A DNA stretch of 64,000 nucleotides from Candidatus Aquiluna sp. IMCC13023. GTDB taxonomy: Bacteria > Actinomycetota > Actinomycetes > Actinomycetales > Microbacteriaceae. The stretch lies in the NCBI RefSeq assembly GCF_000257665.1, contig NZ_AJKR01000001.1, forward strand, positions 62,001-126,000, written 5' to 3'. Within the stretch, counting starts at the first letter, position 1. The number at the start of each line of letters is the position of its first letter. Shown one piece after another: positions 16,837-25,241 of this stretch. A program made the position numbers and the translations under genes. The notes under the pieces are model-generated. The model saw only the letters and a list, made by a program, of their open reading frames with translations, had not been told where the DNA came from and searched no databases.

Positions 16837-19376
16837 GCGTTGGGCTGCACAATCACTGCGGATGCGACGATCACTGATTCGCCGGCGGCAGGAATGGTCG
16901 AGTGAGCCGAACCTTCTGGAAGATTCGGATCACAAAGATTTAGCATCCAGTATTGACTTGGCTGAGGTGGGGTTGGAAAGAAGCCCATCACTTCAAGCGT
17001 GGTGTATGCGGCCTGAAGCTCTAGGCCCGAAACATCAGGCATTATTAGCTGACCACCGGATGAAATAAAGACTTCAATAATGGATCCCCTAGGCACTGAC
17101 TCTCCTGCGGCGGGGAAAGTGTAGGCAACGGTGCCTACCTGTTGGGCCGAGGCCACTGGGGTTTCGACAAATTTGATGTTCAAATCGCTGGTGATTAACT
17201 GAACCTTCGCGCTATCGACGCTAAGCCCAGTTATTTCCGGAACGCTCAGCATGGTGGCATCGACATACCTGGGGTTTGCAGTTGGGAACTGGACTTCTTC
17301 GTAGTGCTTATTTACCTCGAGCATCACATCTTTCCAGACGGCATGACGAATGGTTGAAACTGCTCTATTGTTTACAGACTTGCCAGTTTGAGGGGTGAGT
17401 CCAACTACGTTTCCAACCCAAGTTGCGGTTGCCACCTCAGAAGAGAAACCTGCCATCCAGGTGTGTATACGGTCGTCTGTGGTACCGGTCTTGCCGGCCA
17501 AAGGTGTTCCGTCATTGGTATTTGCAGCCGAACCGGTTCCTCCGGAAACAACGCCCTTCATGGCGTAAATCATCGCTGCTGAAACTTCAGGAGACACCGA
17601 CTGGTTACACAAACTCTGTGGAACGGTGAGTTCCTCGTTGGTGAGTCTCACAAGCACTCTGTCAATTGCAATAGGGGAGCAGTAGACACCAGCGTTTGCG
17701 ATTCCGGCGTAGGCGGCGGCCATGGTCAGTGGTGCAATTTCGTTGGTTCCCAGGATTGCGGATGGGACATACAAAAGCTCATCGCCATCTGCTCTGTGGA
17801 CACCAAAATCCTTGGCTGTGTCTCTGATTGCGCAGAGGTCTAATTGAGATGCCATTGCTGCAAAGGCAGTGTTCTGTGAGGTTACAACTGCCTGCTGAAC
17901 ACTTATGTCATCGATGGTTTGATCTCCGGAGTTGTTTACCTCCCAGAGTCCAACCACACCGCCACAACTAGCTTGGAAATCGTTGGAAACATCCCAAATC
18001 TTAACTTCGTCGGCTTCCCCATCAAGGTCGACATCCTCTCCGGTAAAGATTCGGCCGTCAACGTGGTCACCGAGGGTGTAACCATTTTTTAGCCATTCGG
18101 CCAAAGTGAAAACCTTGTATGTGGAGCCGGGCTGGAAGCCAGAAGATCCACCGTATGGCTTATCGCTGTTGAAGTTCACGCTGGTGCCACCCTCAACCGG
18201 GTTATCGCTCTGATCAAAGTAGCGGTTCTGAGCCATTGCAACTATTCGGCCGGTGCCAACTTCAACTGATACCGATGCGGTGCCAAAGCCCCACTCGTTT
18301 TCAGGAGGCAGGTTTGTCATTACCGCATCCCAGGCTGCCTGCTGAATGTCTAAGTCGATTGTGGTGAAGATCTCCAGCCCACCGCGTCGAAGTAGCATTT
18401 CCCGGTCCTCAGGCGCAACTCCAAATTCCGGAGAGTTTCTTATGGTCCAGACGGTGTAGTCGCAGAAGAAAGCGGTTACTTGGTTCTCTTCGCAGCCCTG
18501 CTTGTTCTTAGTAATTTTGGTCTGGATTGGAGATTTTTTGTAGGCGTCAGCCTGTTCCTGAGTTATGTAGCCCTCACTAGCCATGTTTTGAATGACGTAG
18601 TTTCTTCGGCTCAAGCCGCGCTCGTGATTTGCGGCCTCATCGGGCTTGTAATCATTCGGAGACTTGAGCATTCCAGCCAAGTAGGCTGCTTGCGGAACGG
18701 TCAGCTTGCTAGCTGAGGTTCCAAAGTAGTACTGGGAGGCAGTCTCGACACCGTTTATTTGGTTACCCAAGAACACCAAGTTCAGATAGCCGGCAAGAAT
18801 CTCTTTTTTGGTAACTTCCTGCTCCAAAGCGATGGCGAGTCTAATTTCTCTAAGTTTTCTGGCAACGCTGACTTCGGTAGCGGCCTGAATGGCTCCCGTG
18901 TCATTCGAGATGCTTGCTGCTTCAACCATTGACTGCCGGACATACTGCATTGTGATCGTCGAGGCACCTGGTCCGTCACCGAAAGTGGCAAGGTTTGTAA
19001 GCGTCGCACGGATCAAAGAAATGATGTCCACTCCGCCGTGCTCGTAAAACCTAGGGTCCTCAGTTGCTACAACTGCGTTCACGAGGTTTTCGGAGATGTT
19101 CTCGAAAGGAACCTCGACTCGGTTTTCGTGGAAGAAGGTCGCAATCTGCTCTGGTTTTCCGTCTCGAAGCGCGTAAATCGCAGAGGACTGCGAGGAGTTC
19201 ACGGGCTTGATATAAGAAGGTATTCCTTCAAACATTCCAATCGAAGTGGTCGTAACCACTCCGGCCACTGCGACCGCCGGCGCCAGCAGCGCCACCGACA
19301 ATAGGCCGGCGACAACGCTCAGTAGGCCGAATTTTAGAAGGCTTACGAACGTGGAGGATTTAGAGCTGCCAGACAT
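16827..19376 (-). CDS. ponA: Bifunctional class A penicillin-binding protein with two PASTA domains
   Basis: An 849-residue peptidoglycan synthase. One N-terminal membrane helix (about 11-45), then a GT51 glycosyltransferase with Glu106 in ATEDPRFYEHGGVD and ASTITMQYVRQ, then a transpeptidase with Ser418-Thr-Tyr-Lys421, Ser500-Gln-Asn502 and Lys629-Thr-Gly. Two PASTA repeats close the protein (about 712-775 and 778-849), as in actinobacterial PonA2. It polymerises and crosslinks the cell wall outside the membrane. Acidic linkers near 445-460 resemble a calcium-loop sequence (DVDLDGEADE) but this is speculative. Co-expressed with the phosphoesterase downstream. Confidence 0.95.
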   Translation of the reverse strand: MSGSSKSSTFVSLLKFGLLSVVAGLLSVALLAPAVAVAGVVTTTSIGMFEGIPSYIKPVNSSQSSAIYALRDGKPEQIATFFHENRVEVPFENISENLVNAVVATEDPRFYEHGGVDIISLIRATLTNLATFGDGPGASTITMQYVRQSMVEAASISNDTGAIQAATEVSVARKLREIRLAIALEQEVTKKEILAGYLNLVFLGNQINGVETASQYYFGTSASKLTVPQAAYLAGMLKSPNDYKPDEAANHERGLSRRNYVIQNMASEGYITQEQADAYKKSPIQTKITKNKQGCEENQVTAFFCDYTVWTIRNSPEFGVAPEDREMLLRRGGLEIFTTIDLDIQQAAWDAVMTNLPPENEWGFGTASVSVEVGTGRIVAMAQNRYFDQSDNPVEGGTSVNFNSDKPYGGSSGFQPGSTYKVFTLAEWLKNGYTLGDHVDGRIFTGEDVDLDGEADEVKIWDVSNDFQASCGGVVGLWEVNNSGDQTIDDISVQQAVVTSQNTAFAAMASQLDLCAIRDTAKDFGVHRADGDELLYVPSAILGTNEIAPLTMAAAYAGIANAGVYCSPIAIDRVLVRLTNEELTVPQSLCNQSVSPEVSAAMIYAMKGVVSGGTGSAANTNDGTPLAGKTGTTDDRIHTWMAGFSSEVATATWVGNVVGLTPQTGKSVNNRAVSTIRHAVWKDVMLEVNKHYEEVQFPTANPRYVDATMLSVPEITGLSVDSAKVQLITSDLNIKFVETPVASAQQVGTVAYTFPAAGESVPRGSIIEVFISSGGQLIMPDVSGLELQAAYTTLEVMGFFPTPPQPSQYWMLNLCDPNLPEGSAHSTIPAAGESVIVASAVIVQPNACG

Positions 19377-19418
19377 AGGCTCTAGGATACTCGCAATAGG
19401 CTGAAATGGAGCTGTGAA

Positions 19419-19574
19419 ATGACCAAGTGGGAGTACATAACAACGCCGCTATTGATACACAAGGAAACTCAAATTCTAAACACCTGGGGTAACCAGGGTT
19501 GGGAACTAGTTCAGGTCACTAACGGCCCGCAGGGCGGACTCATAGCGTTCTTCAAGAAAGCTGTTGCCGAATGA
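19419..19574 (+). CDS. DUF4177-type small protein
   Basis: A 51-residue gene that is easily missed. ATG 19419 is preceded by GGAG at about 19408-19411 with correct spacing; the stop TGA 19572-19574 overlaps the ATG of the RidA gene at 19571. The sequence starts MTKWEYITTPLLIHKE and contains NTWGNQGWELVQV, the DUF4177 signature (W-Y, then GxxGWELV). Small DUF4177 proteins sit between RidA and ponA2/whiB in many actinobacteria (compare Rv3678A). Function unknown. Confidence 0.88.
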   Translation: MTKWEYITTPLLIHKETQILNTWGNQGWELVQVTNGPQGGLIAFFKKAVAE

Positions 19575-20032
19575 GCAAGGTCGAACAAAGACTCAGCGAG
19601 CTGGGTCTTACTCTGCCTCAGGTTGCAACTCCTGCCGGCTCGTATCTGCCAGCGATGATCTCGGGAAACCTAGTGTTTACCGCTGGGCAAATACCGCTAG
19701 TTGAGGGCAAGCTCATGGCCACCGGCAAGCTTGGCGCGGAGATAACGGTCGAGTACGGAGCAGAGATTGCTCAGCGCTGCGCATTAAATGCCCTTGCAGC
19801 TGTTAAGTCTGTTATTGGGGATCTAGATCGAGTAAAGCAGATAGTCAAGATCGTTGGTTTTGTGTCATCGGTTCCGGAATTCACCAGTCAGCCTGCGGTC
19901 ATCAATGGCGCAAGTGAATTTTTGCAGCAGATTTTTGGAGACGCGGGTCAACACGCCAGAAGTGCAGTTGGTGTGTCGGTGCTACCTCTTGACGCGCCAG
20001 TTGAAATCGAGCTGATTGTGGAGTTTTCCTAG
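19571..20032 (+). CDS. RidA-family (YjgF/Rv3678c-like) protein
   Basis: A 153-residue member of the YjgF/YER057c/UK114 family. The N-terminus reads LSELGLTLPQVATPAGSYLPA and the core LVFTAGQIPLVEGKL, which is the Rid subfamily common in actinobacteria, longer than canonical RidA (about 128). The arginine needed for imine deaminase activity in RidA is replaced in this subgroup as far as I can align (HARSAVGVSVLPLDAPVEIE is the matching region), so the reaction may differ. Translationally coupled to the DUF4177 gene; converges with the GNAT gene, overlapping 4 nt. Confidence 0.85.
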   Translation: MSKVEQRLSELGLTLPQVATPAGSYLPAMISGNLVFTAGQIPLVEGKLMATGKLGAEITVEYGAEIAQRCALNALAAVKSVIGDLDRVKQIVKIVGFVSSVPEFTSQPAVINGASEFLQQIFGDAGQHARSAVGVSVLPLDAPVEIELIVEFS

Positions 20033-20466
20033 AGGGCTTTTCGCATCCAAACCGAGTCTTCGGTTTCAAAGCCAAGGTGTTGGTAAAGCTTTCTAGAATT
20101 AGGGTTTTGGGCTTCAGTCTCGAGAAACACAGCCTTGGTGTTGTGTCTTCCTAGTTGAGTCATCACCTCGGACAGCATTTTTGCGCCGATTCCTTGGTTG
20201 CGGTGGTTCTTCAGGACAAAAACCTCATCAATCAGTGCCTCTTTGCCACCGGATTCAATTCCCCAACCCCAGCCGATGACCGCGTAACCGACTAGCACGA
20301 TGTCTAATTCGGCTACAAACACAAGTCCCAGACCCTGGTTACTTAGCAATGGCTCAAGTCCAGCAAGCAAGTGCTCGCGACCGAAGTTAGTACCTGCCTC
20401 TTCAGAGAAGTTAGTCAATAGCCAGAGCAGTGCCTCTAAATCAGCGGGAACTGCTTGTCTAATCAT
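20029..20466 (-). CDS. GNAT-family N-acetyltransferase
   Basis: A 145-residue single-domain acetyltransferase. The acetyl-CoA loop is visible as VLKNHRNQGIGAKMLSEV (about 90-107; the RNQGIG P-loop), followed by VFLETEAQNPNSRKLYQHLGF, the usual beta5-helix end. Target amine unknown. It lies one nucleotide after the acs stop on the same strand, so it may be co-transcribed with acetyl-CoA synthetase; in some actinobacteria such an acetyltransferase acetylates Acs itself, but that requires proof here. Confidence 0.88.
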   Translation of the reverse strand: MIRQAVPADLEALLWLLTNFSEEAGTNFGREHLLAGLEPLLSNQGLGLVFVAELDIVLVGYAVIGWGWGIESGGKEALIDEVFVLKNHRNQGIGAKMLSEVMTQLGRHNTKAVFLETEAQNPNSRKLYQHLGFETEDSVWMRKAL

Positions 20467-22440
20467 TTAGTCGTTGGCACCAGAGTCGAGCTTTCGGCCG
20501 ATGGTGTCCATAACCGAAGTGTCCGCAAGTGTGGTTACATCGCCTATAGGTCGATCCTCGGCAACATCTTTTAGAAGCCTACGCATGATCTTTCCGGAAC
20601 GAGTTTTAGGTAGTTCGCTCACCACAAAGATTGACCTGGGCTTTGCAATCGGGCCTATCTGACTTGCAACGTGATCGCGCAGAATCTTTGAGGTGTCGGC
20701 TTCGCTACCTAGTTTGTTCAGTTCTTCTTGCATCAGAATCACAAACGCGACAATTGCCTGACCGGTGGTGTCATCGGCAGCGCCCACCACAGCAGCTTCT
20801 GCCACATATGGGTGAGACACCAGGGCCGACTCAATCTCTGTCGTGCTGAGTCGGTGGCCGGAGACGTTCATAACATCGTCCACGCGGCCAAGTAGCCAAA
20901 GGTCACCATCATCATCAAGTTTTGCGCCGTCGCCGGCAAAATAAACTCCTGGAAATCTGGACCAATAAGTTTCCTTAAATCGTTCCGGATCGCCCCATAT
21001 GCCACGCAGCATCGAGGGCCAAGGCTCAGTGATCGCCAGGTAACCTGCGTGACCGGGACCAAGTTTTTCGCCGTCCTCATTGATCACCGCAATCTCGATT
21101 CCTGGAAGTGGCACTTGCGCACTACCGGGCTTGGTTTTGGTAATCCCAGGTAGCGGAGAAACCATAATGGCTCCGGTTTCGGTTTGCCACCAGGTATCGA
21201 CAATCGGGGCTCGGTCATAACCAATCGCCTTTCGATACCAAAGCCAAGCCGCCGGGTTTATCGGTTCACCAACCGAACCAAGAACCCTTATCGAGCTCAG
21301 GTCGTAGTGGCTCACTACCGAGTCACCCAGCTTCATAAAGCTTCGAATTGCAGTAGGAGCGGTGTAGAAGATGCTGACATGGTACTTCTGAATGATGTCC
21401 CACCAGCGGCCCCAGTCTGGGGTATCTGGTGTGCCCTCGTAAATTACTTGCGTCGCACCGTTGGCAAGTGGCCCGTAGACAACATATGAGTGGCCGGTTA
21501 TCCAGCCGACATCGGCCGTGCACCAATAAACATCCTGACCCTCGTGGAGATCAAAGACGTTTTTGTGGGTGAAGCTTGATTGAGTCAGATAGCCACCGGT
21601 TGTGTGCAGAATCCCCTTGGGCGTTCCGGTAGTTCCGGAAGTGTAGAGAATAAACAGCGGGTGCTCGGCGTTGAATCCCTTGGCAACATGCTCATTGTCA
21701 ACGCTCTGCATTTGCTCTTCCCACCAAACATCGCGGGCCGAATCCCAGTCGACTTCTTGGCCGGTTCGTTTGACCACCAGCACGTGTTCGACGCTCGGGC
21801 AGTTTCCATCTTTGAGTGCCTGATCAACAGCCGGCTTCAGAGCGCTGGCTTTGCCTTTTCGATAACCACCGTCTGCCGTGATGACGACCTTGGCACCGGC
21901 ATCTTGAATCCTGGAGGCCAGTGAGTCGGCGCTAAAGCCACCGAAGACAACCGAGTGCACAGCCCCGATTCTGGCGACTGCCTGCATAGCGATTATCGCT
22001 TCCGGAATCATCGGCATGTAGATAGCCACCCGGTCACCTGGCTCAACGCCCATTCTTATTAGGACGTTCGCTGCTTTTTTTACAGCCTTGAGCAAGTCTA
22101 AATAGGTATAAACCTGAGTGTCGCCCGGTTCTCCTTCAAAAAATAGCGCCACTCGCTTGCCCCAGCCGGCTTCAACGTGACGGTCAAGGCAGTTGTAGCT
22201 GACATTTAGCTCGCCGTCGGCAAACCATTTTGCAAACGGTGCGTTAGTAAAATCAAGGGTCTCAGTGAAAGGCTTGTGCCAGTGCAGCTCCCTGGCTTTC
22301 TCAGCCCAGAACTCCAAACGGTCTACCTTGGCTTGGTCGTAGATCCCAGGCTTAGCTATTGCGGCTTTAGCGAATTCCTTAGAAGGCGCAAATGAGTCAG
22401 TATCGGTCAGCAGGGACTCTATTTCGTGCTGTTCAGACAA
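20467..22440 (-). CDS. acs: Acetyl-CoA synthetase (AMP-forming)
   Basis: A 657-residue enzyme that activates acetate to acetyl-CoA through acetyl-AMP. The P-loop A3 motif is [28 protein letters not shown] is the A5 region that shapes the acetate pocket (Trp present), [21 protein letters not shown] the A8 hinge, and [13 protein letters not shown] holds the C-terminal lysine subject to acetylation control. Length and motifs are normal. A GNAT acetyltransferase follows 1 nt downstream. Its promoter must lie in the hairpin-rich gap 22441-22749; TAAGAT-like boxes exist on the minus strand near 22480. Confidence 0.96.
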   Translation of the reverse strand: MSEQHEIESLLTDTDSFAPSKEFAKAAIAKPGIYDQAKVDRLEFWAEKARELHWHKPFTETLDFTNAPFAKWFADGELNVSYNCLDRHVEAGWGKRVALFFEGEPGDTQVYTYLDLLKAVKKAANVLIRMGVEPGDRVAIYMPMIPEAIIAMQAVARIGAVHSVVFGGFSADSLASRIQDAGAKVVITADGGYRKGKASALKPAVDQALKDGNCPSVEHVLVVKRTGQEVDWDSARDVWWEEQMQSVDNEHVAKGFNAEHPLFILYTSGTTGTPKGILHTTGGYLTQSSFTHKNVFDLHEGQDVYWCTADVGWITGHSYVVYGPLANGATQVIYEGTPDTPDWGRWWDIIQKYHVSIFYTAPTAIRSFMKLGDSVVSHYDLSSIRVLGSVGEPINPAAWLWYRKAIGYDRAPIVDTWWQTETGAIMVSPLPGITKTKPGSAQVPLPGIEIAVINEDGEKLGPGHAGYLAITEPWPSMLRGIWGDPERFKETYWSRFPGVYFAGDGAKLDDDGDLWLLGRVDDVMNVSGHRLSTTEIESALVSHPYVAEAAVVGAADDTTGQAIVAFVILMQEELNKLGSEADTSKILRDHVASQIGPIAKPRSIFVVSELPKTRSGKIMRRLLKDVAEDRPIGDVTTLADTSVMDTIGRKLDSGAND

Positions 22441-22597
22441 CTTTGCCCTCCAGGTGGTTTCTAGTTTGGTACCTAATCTTATTATCGGTTTTCGTTGCTG
22501 TTTCGGCTATCACGCTAGCGCTTTTCGTTATCGGCCATGTCGATACCTAAAGCGATCTAAATGTACTTACAGACAAAAAATATTCGTATTTTGCCCA

Positions 22598-22721
22598 TTG
22601 TCCCGAAATGGGGGACAAATCTACAAAATCTTCTATAAGATTAAAGAGCTGATTAGTCAGTCGCGATGCCACATCCCCCATGTCGGCATCGCCGGCAGCA
22701 GGTTTCCCCAAACCTGCTGCC
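22598..22721 (+). promoter_or_regulatory. Three hairpins in the divergent acs/tad gap; tad promoter and structured leader
   Basis: The 309-nt gap carries three strong inverted repeats: TTGTCCC/GGGACAA (about 22598-22618), GCGATGCC-ACAT-CCCCC-ATGT-C-GGCATCGC (22663-22692) and GGCAGCAGGTTT-CCCC-AAACCTGCTGCC (22694-22721, twelve perfect pairs). The last two are back to back and both have all-C loops. A promoter GGGACA-16 nt-TATAAG (22612-22639) on the plus strand would place the two C-loop hairpins in the 5' leader of the tad genes. The gap is divergent, so a terminator is not expected here. Confidence 0.6.
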
Positions 22722-22749
22722 ACCCTAATTTTCCCCAGCTTCGTCTTTT

Positions 22750-23700
22750 TTGACACGAAGCTTCCGGCCCACGAACGAACATGGGTTTGTGGAGATCAAT
22801 CAACTGAGCATCTGGCAAGTGATTCAGACCCCTGGGGTCACTGACCTAGTTATCGATGGCGCCAGTTTTGCTCGGGCGGATTATGGGTCCGGCTTTCAGG
22901 ATGTTGAATCGCCATTTATTACAGACCAGGATCTTTCCGAAGCTATCATCCAGCTCGCGCTAGATGCCGGATCAAGAATCGATATCGCAAAGCCGGTTGC
23001 CGATTTCGTTTATCGCGGAGCAAGGTTTCACGCCATCTTGCCATTCGGGTTATCTGCCAAGCCGTTGCTGAGCATTCGGGTTCACCCCAGTAAGCCCCAA
23101 CCTCTTGAGTCGCTGCAGGCAGCTGGAATGTTCTCCAATCAACAGCTCGGTTGGCTTAGGCGGCAAATGTTTCATAAAAAGAACATCGTCTTTAGTGGTC
23201 CAACCGGTGTAGGCAAAACCACCTTGTTGCGTTCGCTCTTGAGTGAAGTCACTGAGCGAGTGATCTGTATTGAGCAAACACCAGAACTGTTTCTTGCGCC
23301 CCCTGCGATTGCCCTTACAGAGAGGGAAGCAAACCAAGAAGGTGTCGGTCAAATCGAGCTGGATGAACTAATAGTTCACGCCCTTCGCATGCGACCAGAT
23401 CGCATAGTGGTCGGCGAAGTGCGCTCAAAAGAGTTCAGAGTGATGTTGCAAGCTATCAACAATGGGCACGAGGGCACCCTAACGACTCTGCATGCAAATA
23501 ACTTGGAAAGTGTCGCGGAGCGACTATTAGTCCTTGGGTTGCTCGGGAACCTCACTTCCGAGCTCACCTCGAGGCTCGTTTCCCAATCGATCGATTACGT
23601 GGTTCAGCTGGGGAAAAAAGGAAACCAAAGAGTCATTTCGGGGATTGGTCAACCGATCATGACCCCAACTGGGCTAGTGGTTCAGAGGGTGGCAATCTAA
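22750..23700 (+). CDS. tadA: TadA/CpaF-type secretion ATPase
   Basis: A type II/IV secretion ATPase that powers Tad-like pilus or secretion assembly. Walker A is GPTGVGKTTLLRSL, followed by VICIEQTPELFL, the MRPDRIVVGEVRSKEF Asp/His box region and the NGHEGTLTTLHANN His box. At 316 residues it is shorter than usual (about 380-430), lacking most of the N-terminal domain. The TTG at 22750 is the longest start; a GTG at 22789 (MEINQLSIWQV) is an alternative. First gene of a compact cluster syntenic to Rv3659c-Rv3654c; the upstream CpaE/Rv3660c-like gene is absent here. Confidence 0.88.
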   Translation: MTRSFRPTNEHGFVEINQLSIWQVIQTPGVTDLVIDGASFARADYGSGFQDVESPFITDQDLSEAIIQLALDAGSRIDIAKPVADFVYRGARFHAILPFGLSAKPLLSIRVHPSKPQPLESLQAAGMFSNQQLGWLRRQMFHKKNIVFSGPTGVGKTTLLRSLLSEVTERVICIEQTPELFLAPPAIALTEREANQEGVGQIELDELIVHALRMRPDRIVVGEVRSKEFRVMLQAINNGHEGTLTTLHANNLESVAERLLVLGLLGNLTSELTSRLVSQSIDYVVQLGKKGNQRVISGIGQPIMTPTGLVVQRVAI

Positions 23701-24428
23701 TGCGGCCTGCAATGTTGGCGGGGCTGTTGTCAGCGGGGGTTCCGTTTCCAAAGGCCATTGAGCTGGCGGACCCCAAGGATTTACCGGATAAGTTTCGAGA
23801 TTTTATAGTTCTCGCTTTCGAACTGGGTGCCCCATTGGTTCCAACCTTGAGTCAACTTGAAGTGCAGATGCGGCACGAGGAGCGAACCAGTCAAGAAATC
23901 GACCAAGCACAGGCAGTTCCTCAGGCAACTAGAACACTCTTGATTTGGCTGCCCGTGGTTAGTTTCGTCCTGGCGCAAATAATGGGGCTTGGAACCTTCA
24001 GTGGAATTTTGCATCCTGTGGGAGCCTTGGCCGCATTGCTGGCAGGAGCGCTGCTGTTCGCGGGTTACAAAATTTCCGGGCGAATGCTCAACAGCTTTCT
24101 TGCCCCAAAACCAGACCCAACCTTGTCGCTGATGGTTTTGCGTATTTGCCTGTCCGCCGGAGAACCGTTGGAAAAAATTCGAAAAAGACTTGAAGGCTAC
24201 CCAGACGGCGGAGCAAGTCAGCTGGTTGAAATTTCAAAACGCACTGGAGCAAGGCTGTCCTTTCTCATTGACTCTGAACTCGAGCAACTCAATCAAAAGC
24301 TTTTGTCCAGCCGGATTGAGGAGGCCAGAAAGCTTTCGGTTCGATTGCTTATTCCGTTGTCGTTGACAACCCTTCCTGCGTTCTTACTTCTCACCCTGCC
24401 GCCGATAATTATCGGCTTCACCCAATAA
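23700..24428 (+). CDS. TadB/TadC-like type II secretion F-domain membrane protein
   Basis: A 242-residue polytopic protein. Residues about 4-75 (LLSAGVPFPKAIELADP...) and 140-215 (RICLSAGEPLEKIRKRLEG...) look like two T2SSF helical domains, separated by two membrane helices (LLIWLPVVSFVLAQIMG and AALAALLAGALLFAGY regions) and closed by a third (LTTLPAFLLLTLPPIIIGF). Other actinobacteria use two such proteins (TadB and TadC) as inner-membrane platform; here one short protein may do the job. ATG overlaps the tadA stop by one base. Confidence 0.78.
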   Translation: MRPAMLAGLLSAGVPFPKAIELADPKDLPDKFRDFIVLAFELGAPLVPTLSQLEVQMRHEERTSQEIDQAQAVPQATRTLLIWLPVVSFVLAQIMGLGTFSGILHPVGALAALLAGALLFAGYKISGRMLNSFLAPKPDPTLSLMVLRICLSAGEPLEKIRKRLEGYPDGGASQLVEISKRTGARLSFLIDSELEQLNQKLLSSRIEEARKLSVRLLIPLSLTTLPAFLLLTLPPIIIGFTQ

Positions 24429-24441
24429 GAAAGGATAAAAA

Positions 24442-24603
24442 ATGCAACTACTAAAATCCGAAGACGGTGCCATTACCGCCGAATATGCCATTGCGACCCT
24501 TGCCGGGGTCGCCTTCGCTGGGCTCATGCTGCTGGTGCTGAAATCCGAAGAGGTCAGGTCGCTGCTATTCAAGTTGATTGCAGGAGCAATTGGCCTTGGC
24601 TAG
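24442..24603 (+). CDS. DUF4244 Flp-like pilin
   Basis: A 53-residue gene: basic/polar start MQLLKSEDGAITAEYAIATL, then one membrane helix (AGVAFAGLMLLVL) and a short tail. GAITAEYAI is the class IV Flp-like pre-pilin processing and assembly motif (G|xxxxE). DUF4244 proteins occupy this place in actinobacterial tad loci (Rv3656c) and are the presumed major pilin. ATG 24442 follows AAGGA at normal distance. No prepilin peptidase gene is present in the window. Confidence 0.85.
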   Translation: MQLLKSEDGAITAEYAIATLAGVAFAGLMLLVLKSEEVRSLLFKLIAGAIGLG

Positions 24604-24901
24604 TAAAAGCCTGGCTAGTGATCAAGGGGCGGTAACAGCAGAGCTCATGCTGCTGTTACCGGCTCTGATAATGCTGTTTGCCACGGTGCTCGGCTCAGTG
24701 ACTTTTGCAACTGATCGAATAGCGCTTGAGGCAAAGGGTTTTGAGGCAGCCAGGTCGCTCGCCATTGGGCTTGATCTTGTGTCCGAAGAAGGAATCGAAA
24801 TTGAGAAATCTGTAGAAGGGGCTCTAACTTGCGCCAAAATTACCAAGCAGTCGCTCATGCCCATGAGCACCAAGCTCTGCGTAATGCAGGTTGGTCAGTA
24901 G
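24596..24901 (+). CDS. TadE-like pseudopilin
   Basis: A small TadE-family protein (Rv3655c position): SDQGAVTAELMLLLPALIMLFATVL is a short N-terminal segment with the AELxxxLP motif and a single membrane helix, followed by a soluble part with two cysteines (LTCAKI, KLCVMQ). I prefer the TTG at 24596 because AGGAG at 24582-24586 is spaced 9 nt from it; TTGs at 24578 and 24590 are possible. It overlaps the DUF4244 stop by 8 nt. Confidence 0.72.
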   Translation: MASKSLASDQGAVTAELMLLLPALIMLFATVLGSVTFATDRIALEAKGFEAARSLAIGLDLVSEEGIEIEKSVEGALTCAKITKQSLMPMSTKLCVMQVGQ

Positions 24902-25227
24902 ATGCAGGATCCACGGCAGTGGTCTCACTGACATTCATGGGCACGCTCATGTTGTTGTTGTCGGCGGTCTCAATAGCAACGTCATTGGCTCTTGAGCGCA
25001 CTAGGTTGCAGGTGGTCGCTGATCTTGGTTCGCTGACCGCTGCCGACACACTTCGGGGTCTGATTTCTGGAATTCCTTGCGAAAATGCGGAACTGATTGC
25101 GGTTTCGAATGGTAGTTTCCTAGATTCATGTCGTATTGTCGGAAGCGACGCGAGCGTCGAGCTAACTAAGCACTCCGGATTTGTAGAACTTTTTGCATTT
25201 TCGGACGCAGGTTCGCCAACTGACTAA
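24829..25227 (+). CDS. Rv3654c-like TadE-type membrane protein
   Basis: The last tad gene, up to 132 residues. The conserved part is DAGSTAVVSLTFMGTLMLLLSAV, a single helix preceded by the D-x-GS motif typical of Rv3654c-like proteins, then ALERTRLQVVADLGSLTAADTL and a secreted tail with two cysteines. The longest frame starts at TTG 24829, overlapping the TadE-like gene by 73 nt; no ATG/GTG/TTG stands nearer to the DAGS motif, so either this long overlap is real or translation is coupled at a non-standard start near 24900. Confidence 0.65.
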   Translation: MRQNYQAVAHAHEHQALRNAGWSVDAGSTAVVSLTFMGTLMLLLSAVSIATSLALERTRLQVVADLGSLTAADTLRGLISGIPCENAELIAVSNGSFLDSCRIVGSDASVELTKHSGFVELFAFSDAGSPTD

Positions 25228-25241
25228 ATAGGAGTATTTTC

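Noticed and set aside
22454-22753. 99-codon plus-strand frame in the acs/tad gap
   Set aside because: It covers promoters and hairpins, begins with no ribosome site and has unusual Cys/His-rich composition; the DNA is explained by structured regulatory sequence.
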